A DNA stretch of 64,000 nucleotides from Actinomadura sp. NBRC 104425 (GCF_030269545.1 NZ_BSTN01000002.1:434001-498000); one strand, 5' to 3'; positions 53,883 through 63,124 are shown, counted from the stretch's first letter. Numbers and translations: made by a program. The notes: generated from the letters alone by a model not told the origin.

Positions 53883-54758
53883 TCAGCGCGGGTTGCGCCG
53901 GGCGAAGTCGTCGGCGATCTCGTCGAAGGTCACCCAGCGGACGCCGTCGTGCTTGTTGATGTGCTCGATGATCCGCTCGTGCATGAGCAGGGTCTGCGGA
54001 CGGCCCGACACGTCCGGGTGGATCGTCATCGTGAACACCGCGTAGTCGCACTCGCGGTGCACCCAGTCGAACTGGTCCAGCCACATCTGCTCGATGTCGC
54101 GGGGATTGACGAAGCCGTGGCTGTTCGGGCTGGCCTTGATGAACATCATCGGGGGCAGGTCGTCCAGGTACCAGGACGCCGGGATCTCGATCAGCGCGGT
54201 CTCCTCGCCGCGCTCCAGCGGCCGCATCCACTCCTCGGCCGGCCTGTCGTAGTCGATCTTCGTCCAGGAGTCGCCGACGCGGATGTAGTACGGCTCGAAG
54301 TCGCGGTGCATCAGCGAGTGGTCGTACTTGATGCCGCGCTCCAGCAGCAGCTCGTTGGTGACCGGCGAGAACTCCCACCAGGGCGCCACGTAGCCGGTGG
54401 GGCGCCGGCCCGCGCGGCCCTCGATCAGCTCGATGCAGCGGTCCAGGATCGCGGCCTCCTGCTCCCGGCTCATCGCGATCGGGTTCTCGTGGCTGTAGCC
54501 GTGCACGCCGATCTCGTGCCCGGCCGCCACGCAGGCGTCGAACTCCGCGGGGAACGTCTCGATCGAGTGGCCCGGCCAGAACCAGGTGGACGGCAGCTCG
54601 TGGCGGCGGAACAGCTCCAGCAGCCGCGGCACGCCGACCTCGCCGGCGAACAGGCCGCGGGAGATGTCGCAGGGGGAGTCCTCCCCGCCGTACGATCCGA
54701 GCCAGCCGCCCACCGCGTCGACGTCCACGCCGTACGCGACCAGGATTTCCTTTGCCAT
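53883..54758 (-). CDS. CE4-fold hydrolase, imidase or PgdA-like polysaccharide deacetylase family
   Basis: This 291-residue protein has no signal peptide. It has the metal-binding NodB pattern: Asp12/Asp14 in [20 protein letters not shown] and His86/His90 in [16 protein letters not shown]. These positions and the surrounding words match the group containing Helicobacter pylori HP0310 (PgdA) and bacterial cyclic imide hydrolases. Being cytoplasmic and next to an amidase, it fits an imidase that opens a cyclic imide to a half-amide better than a cell-wall deacetylase; this is inference. It starts 12 bp after the asparaginase-like gene, with GAGGGAGA upstream of the ATG at 54758. Confidence 0.85.
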   Translation of the reverse strand: MAKEILVAYGVDVDAVGGWLGSYGGEDSPCDISRGLFAGEVGVPRLLELFRRHELPSTWFWPGHSIETFPAEFDACVAAGHEIGVHGYSHENPIAMSREQEAAILDRCIELIEGRAGRRPTGYVAPWWEFSPVTNELLLERGIKYDHSLMHRDFEPYYIRVGDSWTKIDYDRPAEEWMRPLERGEETALIEIPASWYLDDLPPMMFIKASPNSHGFVNPRDIEQMWLDQFDWVHRECDYAVFTMTIHPDVSGRPQTLLMHERIIEHINKHDGVRWVTFDEIADDFARRNPR

Positions 54759-54770
54759 GATCTCCCTCTC

Positions 54771-55814
54771 TCAGACGGTTTCGGTCGTCAGCGACCGCGC
54801 CGGCGACGCGGGGCGGCCGAGCGCCCCCGCCTCGACGAGCCAGGTCCGGCAGCGCGCGGCCACCTGCGCCGGCGACCCGGACGGGTCGGCCGCGATGGCC
54901 GCCGCCAGCAGCAGCCGCGCCTGCCAGGGCGACAGGTCGCCGGCGAACAGCGCCCCCGCGGCGGCCAGGTCGGCGCCGCCCCCGGCGTAGAGGCCGACCA
55001 CGGCGCCCTCGCCGACGCGGCTGGCGACCGCCACCGGGATGCCTTCCCGCAGCAGGTCCAGGCACGCGGCCGTCGTCTCCGGGGTGGCGTTCCCGGCGCC
55101 GAACCCGGCGACCACGACACCCCGGGCCCCCGCGTCCCGGGCCGCGCGCACGGCGGTGGCGTCCGCGCCGAGGTACTGCGCCACGACGTCGACCCGCGGC
55201 AGGTCGGCGTGGTGCCCGGTCAGCAGCGGCCGGGGCAGCGCCGGGACGGCGTGCGGCCGCACCCCCGCCTCGTCCACCCGGGCCAGCGGTCCGCGCCCCG
55301 GCGCGGCGAACGCGGCCGGCGACAGGCTGCTGACCTTGCGGACCCCGGTGGCGGGCCACACCCGGTCGTCGAACACCACGGTCACGCCGGTGCCGCGGGC
55401 GGCGTCGGACGCGGCCCAGCGCAGCGCCGCCGCCAGATTGCGCGGGCCGTCCGCGGCGGGGTCGTCGAAGGGCCGCTGCGCCCCCGTGAGCACCACCGGC
55501 ACGTCCGAGTCGTGCGCCAGTCCCAGCAGGAAGGCGACCTCCTCGAGCGTGTCGGTGCCGTGCGTGACGACGACTCCGTCGGCGGCGCGGGCCGCGTCGC
55601 GGAGTTCGGCGGCCAGCGCCAGCGCGTCGGCGACCGAGGCGGCGAAGCTGGCCGTCCGGCGCAGCTCGCGCACCCCGACGCGCACGCCCGGGTCCGCCCA
55701 CACGGCCCGGGACGCCGCCAGCAGGTCCGCGGTGGGCACGCCCACCCGCCTGCCGCCCGGCGCGTCGGTGGTGGCGATGGTTCCGCCCGTCCCCACCAGC
55801 ATCAGTTGACGCAC
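54771..55814 (-). CDS. Asparaginase family amidohydrolase
   Basis: This 347-residue protein has both threonine signatures of the asparaginase/glutaminase family: LMLVGTGGTIATTD at the N-terminus and VVTHGTDTLEE near residue 85. A Lys follows in GVRKVSSLSPAAF, completing the usual triad. No signal peptide is seen, so it acts in the cytoplasm. It hydrolyses a side-chain or half-amide to acid plus ammonia. I start at the GTG at 55814 with GGGGAGGG five bases upstream, placing the tandem operator-like sites just 19 bp before the gene. It leads the operon and is divergent from a LacI regulator. Confidence 0.88.
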   Translation of the reverse strand: MRQLMLVGTGGTIATTDAPGGRRVGVPTADLLAASRAVWADPGVRVGVRELRRTASFAASVADALALAAELRDAARAADGVVVTHGTDTLEEVAFLLGLAHDSDVPVVLTGAQRPFDDPAADGPRNLAAALRWAASDAARGTGVTVVFDDRVWPATGVRKVSSLSPAAFAAPGRGPLARVDEAGVRPHAVPALPRPLLTGHHADLPRVDVVAQYLGADATAVRAARDAGARGVVVAGFGAGNATPETTAACLDLLREGIPVAVASRVGEGAVVGLYAGGGADLAAAGALFAGDLSPWQARLLLAAAIAADPSGSPAQVAARCRTWLVEAGALGRPASPARSLTTETV

Positions 55815-55832
55815 ACACCCTCCCCGAACTCC

Positions 55833-55856
55833 GCTAACGTTTGCGCTAACGATTGC
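55833..55856. promoter_or_regulatory. Two tandem LacI-type operator-like sites
   Basis: GCTAACGTTTGC (55833-55844) and GCTAACGATTGC (55845-55856) are adjacent 12-bp direct repeats, each with the CG centre of LacI/GalR operators. They lie between the asparaginase-like gene and the divergent lacI gene. The arrangement suggests two dimers side by side. Confidence 0.6.
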
Positions 55857-55998
55857 GTACATAGTGGAGACCGCAACGGCGCACGTCAAGACCCTGAACC
55901 CGGCGGAACACGGAATCAACGCGACGGCATCGGCCGCGTAACGGGCGGCGGCGCCGTCGGCCACAATGTGGGGGACGTCCGCCCCGAAGGAGAACCCC

Positions 55999-57006
55999 TT
56001 GCCCGACCGACCCCGGCTGTCCGATGTGGCTCGCGCCGCCGGCGTGCATATCACCACCGCGTCGCGGGCCCTTCGGGGCAGCGAAGGCGTGGGGGAGGAG
56101 ACCGCCGAGCGGATCCGCCGCGTGGCCGCCGAGCTCGGCTACGCCCCCCACCCGGCGGCCACCAGCCTGCGCACCGGCCGGTCGAAGATGATCGGCGTGG
56201 TGGTGCCGCGGCTGACCGACATCGTGCTGGCCACCATCTACGAGGGCATCGAGGAGGGCGCGGCCGCCGCCGGATACCAGACCGTCGTCGCCAACAGCGG
56301 CGACGACGTCGCCACCCAGCGGCTGCGCACCGAGACGCTGCTCGGCATGCGCGTGGACGGCCTGATCCTCGGCGACGCCCGCACCGACTCCGACCTGGTG
56401 CACGACCTGCGCAAACAGGGCGTCAAGGTGGTGCTGACGTCTCGCCGGCTGCCCGGCGCGGTGTCGGTCACCTGCGACGACCTGGAGGGCGGCCGCCTGG
56501 CCGGACGGCACCTGCTGGCCCTCGGCCACCGCCGGGTCGGGATCATCGCCGGCCGGCCGTACGCGTCCACGGGCATCGAACGCACCCGGGGGTTCCGCGA
56601 GGTCTACGCCGAGGCGGGCGTGCCCGTCCCCGACGAGTACGTGCTGACCTCCCCGTTCGACGCCGAGGGCGGGCGGCGCGCCGCCGAGGCCCTGCTCGCG
56701 CTCGACCCGCGCCCCACCGCCCTGTACGCGGTCAACGACTTCGCCGCCATCGGCGCCATGGGCACCATCCGCGCCGCCGGCCTGCGGGTCGGCGAGGACG
56801 TCTCGGTCGTCGGCTACAACGACGTGTCGATCGCCGCCGACCTGCCGGTGTCCCTGACCACCGTCCGCTCGCCCATGCGGGAGATGGGCCGCGCCGCCGC
56901 CGCGGCCGTCATCAAACTCATCGAGGGCGGCACCGCCCGCTCCCGCCGCCTGGCGCCCACCCTGGTCGAACGCGCCTCCAGCCGCCCCGCCCCGCAGACC
57001 CCCTGA
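55999..57006 (+). CDS. LacI family regulator of the amide/imide operon
   Basis: This 335-residue regulator has the headpiece PRLSDVARAAGVHITTASRA with hinge region ATSLRTGRSKMIGVVVP, and an effector domain that ends VVGYNDVSIAADLPVSLTTV. The frame is open upstream, but a TTG at 55999 has GAAGGAGA six bases before it and gives a typical MPDRPRLSDVA start. It is divergent from the asparaginase-like operon and its likely target is the pair of 12-bp repeats at 55833-55856. The effector is unknown; LacI proteins usually bind sugars or nucleosides, which is unusual next to amidases. Confidence 0.9.
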   Translation: MPDRPRLSDVARAAGVHITTASRALRGSEGVGEETAERIRRVAAELGYAPHPAATSLRTGRSKMIGVVVPRLTDIVLATIYEGIEEGAAAAGYQTVVANSGDDVATQRLRTETLLGMRVDGLILGDARTDSDLVHDLRKQGVKVVLTSRRLPGAVSVTCDDLEGGRLAGRHLLALGHRRVGIIAGRPYASTGIERTRGFREVYAEAGVPVPDEYVLTSPFDAEGGRRAAEALLALDPRPTALYAVNDFAAIGAMGTIRAAGLRVGEDVSVVGYNDVSIAADLPVSLTTVRSPMREMGRAAAAAVIKLIEGGTARSRRLAPTLVERASSRPAPQTP

Positions 57007-57036
57007 CCCCTCCCGGCCGGACGCGCGGCGCGGGGG

Positions 57037-58206
57037 TCAGGCCAGGGCGGCGAGGCGGGCGTCGGCCTCGGCGGGGGAGTACAGGTGCTCCACCACCAGC
57101 ACGGCCGCGCCGCGGATGCCGGCGCGGTCGCCGAGCGTGCCGGTGACCACCTGCAGGTGGCGGGTGGCGCGGGGCAGCGCCCGCCGGTAGAGGGTCTCGC
57201 GGACGCCGGTGACGAAGTGCGTCTCGGCGAGGTCCCCGGCGATCATCAGGATGCCGGGGTTGAGCGTGCACACGACGGTGGTGAGCACCTCGCCGACGCG
57301 GCGCCCGGCCTCGCGCGCCAGCCGCACCGCCTCGGGACGCCCGGCCAGCAGGTGCTCGCGCACCCGCGCGCCCGACTCGGCCGGCACGCCGAGCGCGGTG
57401 AGCCGCCGGGCCAGCGCGCCGCCGCCGGCGACCGCGGCCAGGCAGCCGTGCATGCCGCACATGCAGCGCGCCTGGCTGTCGGGCAGGCGGATATGGCCGA
57501 TGTCGCCTGCCCCGCCGTCGACGCCCCGGTACACCGCGCCGTCGACCACCACCCCGGCGCCGATCCCGGTGGACGCCTTCACCAGCACGAACGCCCGGCA
57601 GTCGGGGTGGGCGGCGGACTGCTCGCCGAGCGCCATCACGTTGGCGTCGTTGTCGACCAGCACCGGCACGTCGAACGAGCGGCGCAGGTGCTCGCGGATC
57701 GGGTAGCCGTCCCAGCCCGGCATGATCGGCGGTTCGACGACCCGGCCGGTGCCGAAGTCGACCGGCCCGGGGACGGCCACGCCGATGCCGCAGACCTCGT
57801 CCGGGCTGCGTCCGGCCGAGTGCAGCAGCCCGGTGAACCACACGCTCAGCTCGTCCAGGACGCGCTGCGGCCCGTCGGCGATGTGCAGCGGCCCGGTGTG
57901 CTCGGCCAGCGGCCGCCCGCCCAGGTCCAGCACGGCGGCGCGGGCGTGGGTGGTGTCCAGGTCGGCGGCGAGCACCACGGCGTGGTCCTCGGCGAACACC
58001 AGCCGGGTCGGGGGACGCCCGCCCGTCGACGACGCCACGCCCGACTCGCGCAGCCACCCCGCCCGCAGCAGCGGTTCGAGCCGCTGCCCGAGCGTCGAGC
58101 GCGACAGGCCGGTGGCGGCCTGCAGCTCGCCGCGGGTGCGGGCCCGCCCGCTGCGGACGAGCGCCAGCAGCTGCCCCGACGTCGCCGGCGCCGCACCACC
58201 CGTCAT
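57037..58206 (-). CDS. ROK family transcriptional regulator
   Basis: This 389-residue NagC/XylR-type protein has an N-terminal winged helix (RARTRGELQAATGLSRSTLG, about 22-60) and a sugar-kinase-like ROK domain. The zinc motif reads CMCGMHGCLA, and VLVDNDANVMALGE and VKASTGIGAGVVVDG are typical. It senses a sugar or sugar phosphate and represses nearby genes. The ATG at 58206 starts MTGGAAPATSG. It is divergent from a GH63-type hydrolase across 509 bp with three inverted repeats, the likely operator region. Confidence 0.9.
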   Translation of the reverse strand: MTGGAAPATSGQLLALVRSGRARTRGELQAATGLSRSTLGQRLEPLLRAGWLRESGVASSTGGRPPTRLVFAEDHAVVLAADLDTTHARAAVLDLGGRPLAEHTGPLHIADGPQRVLDELSVWFTGLLHSAGRSPDEVCGIGVAVPGPVDFGTGRVVEPPIMPGWDGYPIREHLRRSFDVPVLVDNDANVMALGEQSAAHPDCRAFVLVKASTGIGAGVVVDGAVYRGVDGGAGDIGHIRLPDSQARCMCGMHGCLAAVAGGGALARRLTALGVPAESGARVREHLLAGRPEAVRLAREAGRRVGEVLTTVVCTLNPGILMIAGDLAETHFVTGVRETLYRRALPRATRHLQVVTGTLGDRAGIRGAAVLVVEHLYSPAEADARLAALA

Positions 58207-58715
58207 GGCCCGCCCTCCGAACCTTCAGCCCTTTGCCGGCACCCGCCCCGGCGCGCACGCGCCGCACCGCGCCCGTTCGGCGGCGCCGTCTCGGGTACGC
58301 GTTCCAGGCGATCATAGGGACGCACGGGCCGGCGGCGGCCATGAGCCGGACGAACACCACCGCCGCCGCGAGCGTCTTCCCGGGGCCCGCGCATCGCTCT
58401 CCTCACGCGTCCGGGGTCGGCCACCGGGCCGCCGCGGGCTTGCCGTCGCCGGCGTGGAAGGATTACTTATGTGTTACGAGAAGTCATAAGTCAGGATGTT
58501 TCCGGTCGAAAATCGACCACTACCGCCGGACTGCCGCGCCATAGTGGCGCGGTGGAGGGGTGCCCGTGGAAAGAGCCGTCCAGTCCGCCGGACGCGCGCC
58601 GCGCAACGTGCTGGACTGCTGACGTGGCCCGGATACCGGACGAGCCGGAGGAGGCCGCGGCCCTGGTCCGTGCCCTCCCGCGGCGGGCGCCGCTCCGGCC
58701 GGAAAGGACAGTGCC
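58207..58715. promoter_or_regulatory. 509-bp divergent regulatory region with three inverted repeats
   Basis: I see no convincing gene here. Within 90 bp lie ACTTATG-N13-CATAAGT (58465-58491), GGTCGA-AAA-TCGACC (58504-58518) and CCGCGCCA-TAG-TGGCGCGG (58534-58552). The first is AT-rich and operator-like. The other two may be operators or RNA hairpins in the leader of the hydrolase. The ROK protein is the obvious candidate regulator. Confidence 0.5.
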
Positions 58716-60032
58716 GTGACCTTCCCCGCGACCGTGCGGGCGACCCGCCCGGAGCCCCTGGACGCCGCCGGCCTGCGCCGGGCCGCCGCCCGCGTCCTGC
58801 TGGCGAACTGGACGGGCTCGTCGACCGTGCCGTCCCGCACCCTGTACCCGCACCAGTGGAGCTGGGACTCGGCGTTCATCGCGCTGGGCCTGCGGCACCT
58901 GTCGCCGCGCCGGGCGCAAGTCGAGCTGGAGACGCTGCTGGGCGCCCAGTGGGACGACGGGCGCCTGCCGCACATCGTCTTCGACGCGGCGACCCCGGCG
59001 GACGCCTACTTCCCCGGCCCGGACTTCTGGCGCGCGGGCCCGTCCCCGAAGGTGCGCACCTCCGGGATCGTCCAGCCGCCCGTGCACGCCCTGGCCGCGT
59101 GGCGGGTGCACCGGGCCGACCCGGCCGAGGCCGCCCGCCGCGGCTTCCTGGCCCGCGCCTACCCGCGGCTGGCCGCCTGGCACCGCTACCTGGGCACCTG
59201 CCGCGACCTGGGCGGACACGGCCTGGCGGCGATCGTCCACCCGTGGGAGTCGGGCATGGACAACAGCCCGTGCTGGGACGGCCCGCTGGCCCGCGTCGAG
59301 CCGGTGCCGCCGTCCCGCTTCCGGCGCCGCGACCTCGACCACGCCGCCTCGGCCGACCGCCCCACCGACCGCGACTACGGCAGGTACGTGCGGCTGGCCC
59401 GCGACTACCGCGACCACGGCTACGACGACGCCGCCGCGCCGCACGCGTTCGCCGTCGAGGACCCGGCGTTCAACGCGCTGCTGGTGCTGTCCGAACTGGC
59501 CCTGGCGCGCATCGCCGAGGCGGTCGGCGCCGACCCGGCCCCGCACCGCAGGCGCGCCGAGCAGGTCACCGCGGCGCTGCTGGACCGGCTGTGGGACGCG
59601 CCGAGCGGCCTGTTCCTGTGCCGCGACCTCGTCGGCGGCGGGCCGATCCGCGAGCACGGCGTCGGCGGGCTGGTGCCGCTGGCCGTGCCCGGGCTGCCGG
59701 TCGCCGCCGACCTGGTGCGCACCGCGGTCGGCGAGCGGTTCGGGCTGGGCCGCGTGCACATGGTGCCCAGCTACGACCTGACCGGCCACGCGTTCGAGCC
59801 CGCCCGCTACTGGCGCGGGCCGAGCTGGTTCAACATGAGCCGGCTCGTCCATATGGGGCTGCTCGAACACGGCGAGACCGCGCGGGCGGACGCGCTGCGC
59901 GCCTCGATGCTGAACGCGGCCGGCCGGTCGGACTTCGCCGAGTACATCGACCCGCTGACCGGCGAGGGGCACGGCTCCACCGGCTTCGCCTGGACGGCCG
60001 CCACCGTCCTGGACCTGCTCGCCGGCGGCTGA
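58716..60032 (+). CDS. ggh: Glucosylglycerate hydrolase-like GH63 enzyme
   Basis: This 438-residue (alpha/alpha)6-barrel hydrolase with no signal peptide strongly resembles mycobacterial glucosylglycerate hydrolase, which releases glucose and glycerate from a compatible solute made under stress or nitrogen limitation. Key segments are YPHQWSWDSAFIALGL, TSGIVQPPVHALAAW, PWESGMDNSPCWD (Asp182, matching the catalytic acid position I recall) and PLTGEGHGSTGFAWTA (Glu417, probable base). It may also use mannosylglycerate. The GTG at 58716 has GGAAAGGA upstream. It is divergent from a ROK regulator. Confidence 0.85.
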   Translation: MTFPATVRATRPEPLDAAGLRRAAARVLLANWTGSSTVPSRTLYPHQWSWDSAFIALGLRHLSPRRAQVELETLLGAQWDDGRLPHIVFDAATPADAYFPGPDFWRAGPSPKVRTSGIVQPPVHALAAWRVHRADPAEAARRGFLARAYPRLAAWHRYLGTCRDLGGHGLAAIVHPWESGMDNSPCWDGPLARVEPVPPSRFRRRDLDHAASADRPTDRDYGRYVRLARDYRDHGYDDAAAPHAFAVEDPAFNALLVLSELALARIAEAVGADPAPHRRRAEQVTAALLDRLWDAPSGLFLCRDLVGGGPIREHGVGGLVPLAVPGLPVAADLVRTAVGERFGLGRVHMVPSYDLTGHAFEPARYWRGPSWFNMSRLVHMGLLEHGETARADALRASMLNAAGRSDFAEYIDPLTGEGHGSTGFAWTAATVLDLLAGG

Positions 60033-60068
60033 CGCCGGGCCGGGCCGAATGCCGGCTCGGCTGCCGGC

Positions 60069-61040
60069 TCAAAACCCGTCGATGACGGCCTGCAGGATCC
60101 GCGGGGTCTCGGTGGCGGGCTCGGCCAGCGTGGCCATCTGGTTGAGGGTGTGCCGGAAGGCCTCGACGTCCTCGGGCTTGTCGACGTACTCGGCGCCGTT
60201 CGGCCGCGCCAGGTACACCACGTCCGGCAGTTCGGCCTCGGACTGGCGCAGCAGCGTGATCGGGCCGCCCACGCCCGGGTAGCCGCCCGCGGCGAACGGC
60301 ATCACCTGCACGGTGACGTGCGGCAGCCGGGCCGTCTCGGCCAGGTGCCGCAGCTGCTCGCGCATCACCTCGGCCCCGCCGAACGGGCGGCGCAGCACGG
60401 CCTCGTCGATCATCACCCACAGGTGCGGCGGGCGGGACCGCTCCAACATCCGGCTGCGCCGCATCCGCAGCTCCACCCGGCGCTCGACGGTCTCGGCGGG
60501 CTCGCCGCCGTGGGTCAGCGCGATCACCGCGCGGGCGTAGTCGGGCGTCTGCAGCAGCTCGGGCACCACGTGCGACTCGTGGCAGCGGATCACCTCGGCG
60601 GACTGCTCCAGCCCCAGGTACGTCTCGTACCACTGCGGGATGATCTCGTGGTAGGGCTGCCACCAGCCCGGCGTCCCCGCCTGCTCGGCCAGCGCCAGCA
60701 GCACCGCCCGCTCGGCCTCGTCGGTCACCCCGTACAGGGCGAGCAGGTCGGCCAGGTCGCGCTCCTTGAACCCGGTCCGGCCGGTCTCCATCCGGCTGAT
60801 CTTGGATTCGGAGCCGCGGATCAGCTCGCCCGCCTCCGCGCGGCTGACGCCGCGCTCCTCCCGCAGCGCGCGCAGCCGCGCCCCCAGCAGCATGCGCGCC
60901 ACGGTCGGCCCCGGCGCCATCTCGTCCGGCCCGGGCTCGGGCGCCCGCGCCAGGGAGGCCAGCTGGACGCTCAGCGCGCGGCGGGACGAGGCGAGCCCGC
61001 CCCCCGCCGGCTGCGGATCACTGTACGCGTCGTCCGACAC
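60069..61040 (-). CDS. XRE family regulator with DUF5753 domain
   Basis: This 323-residue actinobacterial regulator has an N-terminal extension of about 50 residues, an HTH_31-type helix-turn-helix (LGARLRALREERGVSRAEAG, ESKISRMETGRTGF) and a DUF5753 domain (PQWYETYLGLEQSAEVIRCH to the LLRQSEAELPDVVYLARPNG segment). Such proteins are usually paired with a small DUF397 partner that acts as an antagonist; none is seen next to this gene. The GTG at 61040 has GGGAGGAGG six bases upstream. Its target genes are unknown. Confidence 0.9.
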   Translation of the reverse strand: MSDDAYSDPQPAGGGLASSRRALSVQLASLARAPEPGPDEMAPGPTVARMLLGARLRALREERGVSRAEAGELIRGSESKISRMETGRTGFKERDLADLLALYGVTDEAERAVLLALAEQAGTPGWWQPYHEIIPQWYETYLGLEQSAEVIRCHESHVVPELLQTPDYARAVIALTHGGEPAETVERRVELRMRRSRMLERSRPPHLWVMIDEAVLRRPFGGAEVMREQLRHLAETARLPHVTVQVMPFAAGGYPGVGGPITLLRQSEAELPDVVYLARPNGAEYVDKPEDVEAFRHTLNQMATLAEPATETPRILQAVIDGF

Positions 61041-61190
61041 CGAACCTCCTCCCGAGCGCGTGGCCGGGCGCGGCCACCGGACAAATGTAAGCGCAACGGA
61101 CACTGCTGTCAGCGTCTGCCAAACAGTCGCAGGTCCGGGCGGCTTCCCGGGGCGGGGCCGGGGGCGGACGAGCGAGAAGCGCCGAACGCC

Positions 61191-61988
61191 CTACATCGCC
61201 CAGCGGCGGAAGCCGCCCTCGCTGTTGATCACCTGCCCGGTGATCCACGCGGCGTCGTCGGACACCAGCCAGCGCACCAGCCGCGCCGCGTCCTCGGGCC
61301 GGCCCCAGCGCCCGGCGGGCAGCGCCCGGCCCACCCGCCGGGTCAGCTCCTCGTCGGCCCAGCCGGTGTCCACCGGGCCGGGGTTGACCGCGTTCACGGT
61401 GATGCCCCGGTCGATCAGCGCGTCCGACAGGCTCAGCGTCATCTGGTGGACCGCGCCCTTGCTGATCGCGTACGGCAGCTCCCCGCTCATCGGCGCCAGG
61501 TGCTGGCCGGAGGTGAACAGCACCACGCGGCCGCCGGGGCGCGCGTCGTCGTGCGCGGCGGCGAACGCCTGGACGAGCAGCACGCCGGCGCGCGTGTTCA
61601 CCGCCCAGGCCAGGTCCAGCTCCTCGGCGGTGACCTCGGCCAGCGTCCGGTACGAGCTGCGCGCGTGGTTGACCACCAGCACGTCCACCGCGCCGAACGT
61701 CTCGACCGCGCGGGCCACGACCCGCGCGGGCGCGTCGGGGTCGGCGAGGTCGGCGGCGAGGTGCGCCAGGCGCGGACCGGTGCCGCCCAGCTCCTCCAGC
61801 ACGCCGTCGATCCCGGCGGGGTCGGCGCCCCAGGGCTGCTCGGCGTCCGCGGGCGCCCACGAGTGCACCAGCACGCGGGCGCCGGCCGCCAGCAGCTCGC
61901 GCGCCACGGCGAACCCGATGCCCCGGCGGCGGCTCACCCCCGTCACGATCGCGACGCGGCCGTCCAGGGGCGGGGTGTCGTTCGTCAT
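61191..61988 (-). CDS. Short-chain dehydrogenase/reductase
   Basis: This 265-residue SDR has a slightly expanded nucleotide loop TGVSRRRGIGFAVA and VVNHARSS in place of NNAG. The catalytic Ser is in FTSGQHLAPMSG, with YAISKGAV. The variant loop is common in a group of SDRs annotated as 3-oxoacyl-ACP-reductase-like in Gram-positives. The ATG at 61988 (MTNDTPPLDG) is used. Neighbours give no pathway. Confidence 0.88.
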   Translation of the reverse strand: MTNDTPPLDGRVAIVTGVSRRRGIGFAVARELLAAGARVLVHSWAPADAEQPWGADPAGIDGVLEELGGTGPRLAHLAADLADPDAPARVVARAVETFGAVDVLVVNHARSSYRTLAEVTAEELDLAWAVNTRAGVLLVQAFAAAHDDARPGGRVVLFTSGQHLAPMSGELPYAISKGAVHQMTLSLSDALIDRGITVNAVNPGPVDTGWADEELTRRVGRALPAGRWGRPEDAARLVRWLVSDDAAWITGQVINSEGGFRRWAM

Positions 61989-62050
61989 GGCGCCACACCG
62001 TCGCGGCCCGCGACCCGGGCCGTCAACAGGTTTTCCGCGGCGGGGCCGGC

Positions 62051-63124
62051 TCAGGCGCGGACGGCGTAGCGGCGCACGCCGCCGTCCTCGGACACCTCGA
62101 GCACGCCCTGGTCGGCGAGCACGTCGAGATGCGCGTCGATCTCCAGGACGGCGAGCATGCGGCTGAACACGTCCAGCTCGCCCAGCGTGCGGCGCCGCCG
62201 CGTCCACGGCATGGCGGCGGCCACCTCGAACGCCGTGGACCGCCCCGCGCGCACCTGCCGGGCGGCGGTGTCGAGCCGCTCCTCGTGGTGGCGCAGCAGC
62301 TCCTCCACCCGGGCGTGGGTGCTCGGCGCGACCGGGCCGTGCGCGGGCAGCAGCAGCGTGTCGGGCATGTCGCGGACGAGCCGCAGCGACGCCAGGTAGC
62401 TGCGCAGCGGCTTGGGCTCCGGCTCGGTCTCCAGCCCGATCGACGGGGTGATGTGCGGCAGCACGTGGTCGCCGGAGAACAGCAGCCCGGCCGCGGCGTC
62501 GCGCAGCACGACGTGGCCGCGGGTGTGGCCGGGCGTGGCGAACACCTCCAGCTCCCGGCCGGTCAGCGCGAGGCGCTCGCCGTCGTCCAGCCACGCGTCG
62601 GGCAGCGTGTGCGGCACGTCGCGCTCCTCCGCCCGCACGCCCATCGCCGCGACCTCGTCGGCGATCGCCGACGCGCCGCACCGGCGCAGCAGCTCCACTT
62701 GCCGCGGATGCAGGCCCTTGCGCACGTCGAACGCCTCGAGGGAGTGCCGCTCGCCGCGGCCGATGCGCACCCGGGTGCCGAACTCCTCGCGCAGCGCCAG
62801 GGCCTGCGAGTAGTGGTCCCAGTGGGCGTGGGTGACCAGGAACTGCGCCACGTCGTCGACGCGGTGCCCCAGCAGGCGCAGCGCCCCTTCCAGGGACCTG
62901 CGGGCGTCCGGCATCGCCCAGCCGGAGTCCACCACGACCGGCCCGCCCGGGTCCTCGATCACGTAGACGTTGACGGCGTGCAGGGACGCGACGGGCAGCG
63001 GAAGGGGGATGCGGTGGACGCCCGGGGCGACCGGGTGCGCGCCCGGCTCGGTCCAGTCCGCGGGCTGCTCCAGGGCCGGTACCGCCACCTTGCGTTCCTC
63101 CAGCTTCTCCGCCGCGACGTCCAC
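62051..63124 (-). CDS. MBL-fold metallohydrolase
   Basis: This 357-residue cytoplasmic metallo-beta-lactamase-fold hydrolase has VTHAHWDHYS (zinc site), ATPGHTRGHVVL and FSGDHVLPHITPSIGL, then a C-terminal winged-helix-like part (TLGELDVFSRMLAVLEIDAH). The group includes LACTB2-like and thioester or nuclease enzymes; the exact substrate is unknown. The start is a GTG at 63124 with no strong ribosome site. A TAGAACGTGATTCT element lies about 20 bp upstream. Confidence 0.88.
   Translation of the reverse strand: MDVAAEKLEERKVAVPALEQPADWTEPGAHPVAPGVHRIPLPLPVASLHAVNVYVIEDPGGPVVVDSGWAMPDARRSLEGALRLLGHRVDDVAQFLVTHAHWDHYSQALALREEFGTRVRIGRGERHSLEAFDVRKGLHPRQVELLRRCGASAIADEVAAMGVRAEERDVPHTLPDAWLDDGERLALTGRELEVFATPGHTRGHVVLRDAAAGLLFSGDHVLPHITPSIGLETEPEPKPLRSYLASLRLVRDMPDTLLLPAHGPVAPSTHARVEELLRHHEERLDTAARQVRAGRSTAFEVAAAMPWTRRRRTLGELDVFSRMLAVLEIDAHLDVLADQGVLEVSEDGGVRRYAVRA

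Noticed and set aside
53883..54758. Cell-wall polysaccharide deacetylase
   Set aside because: There is no signal peptide or membrane anchor, and the sequence matches the HP0310/imidase-like group next to an amidase. An extracellular wall role is less likely, though not excluded.
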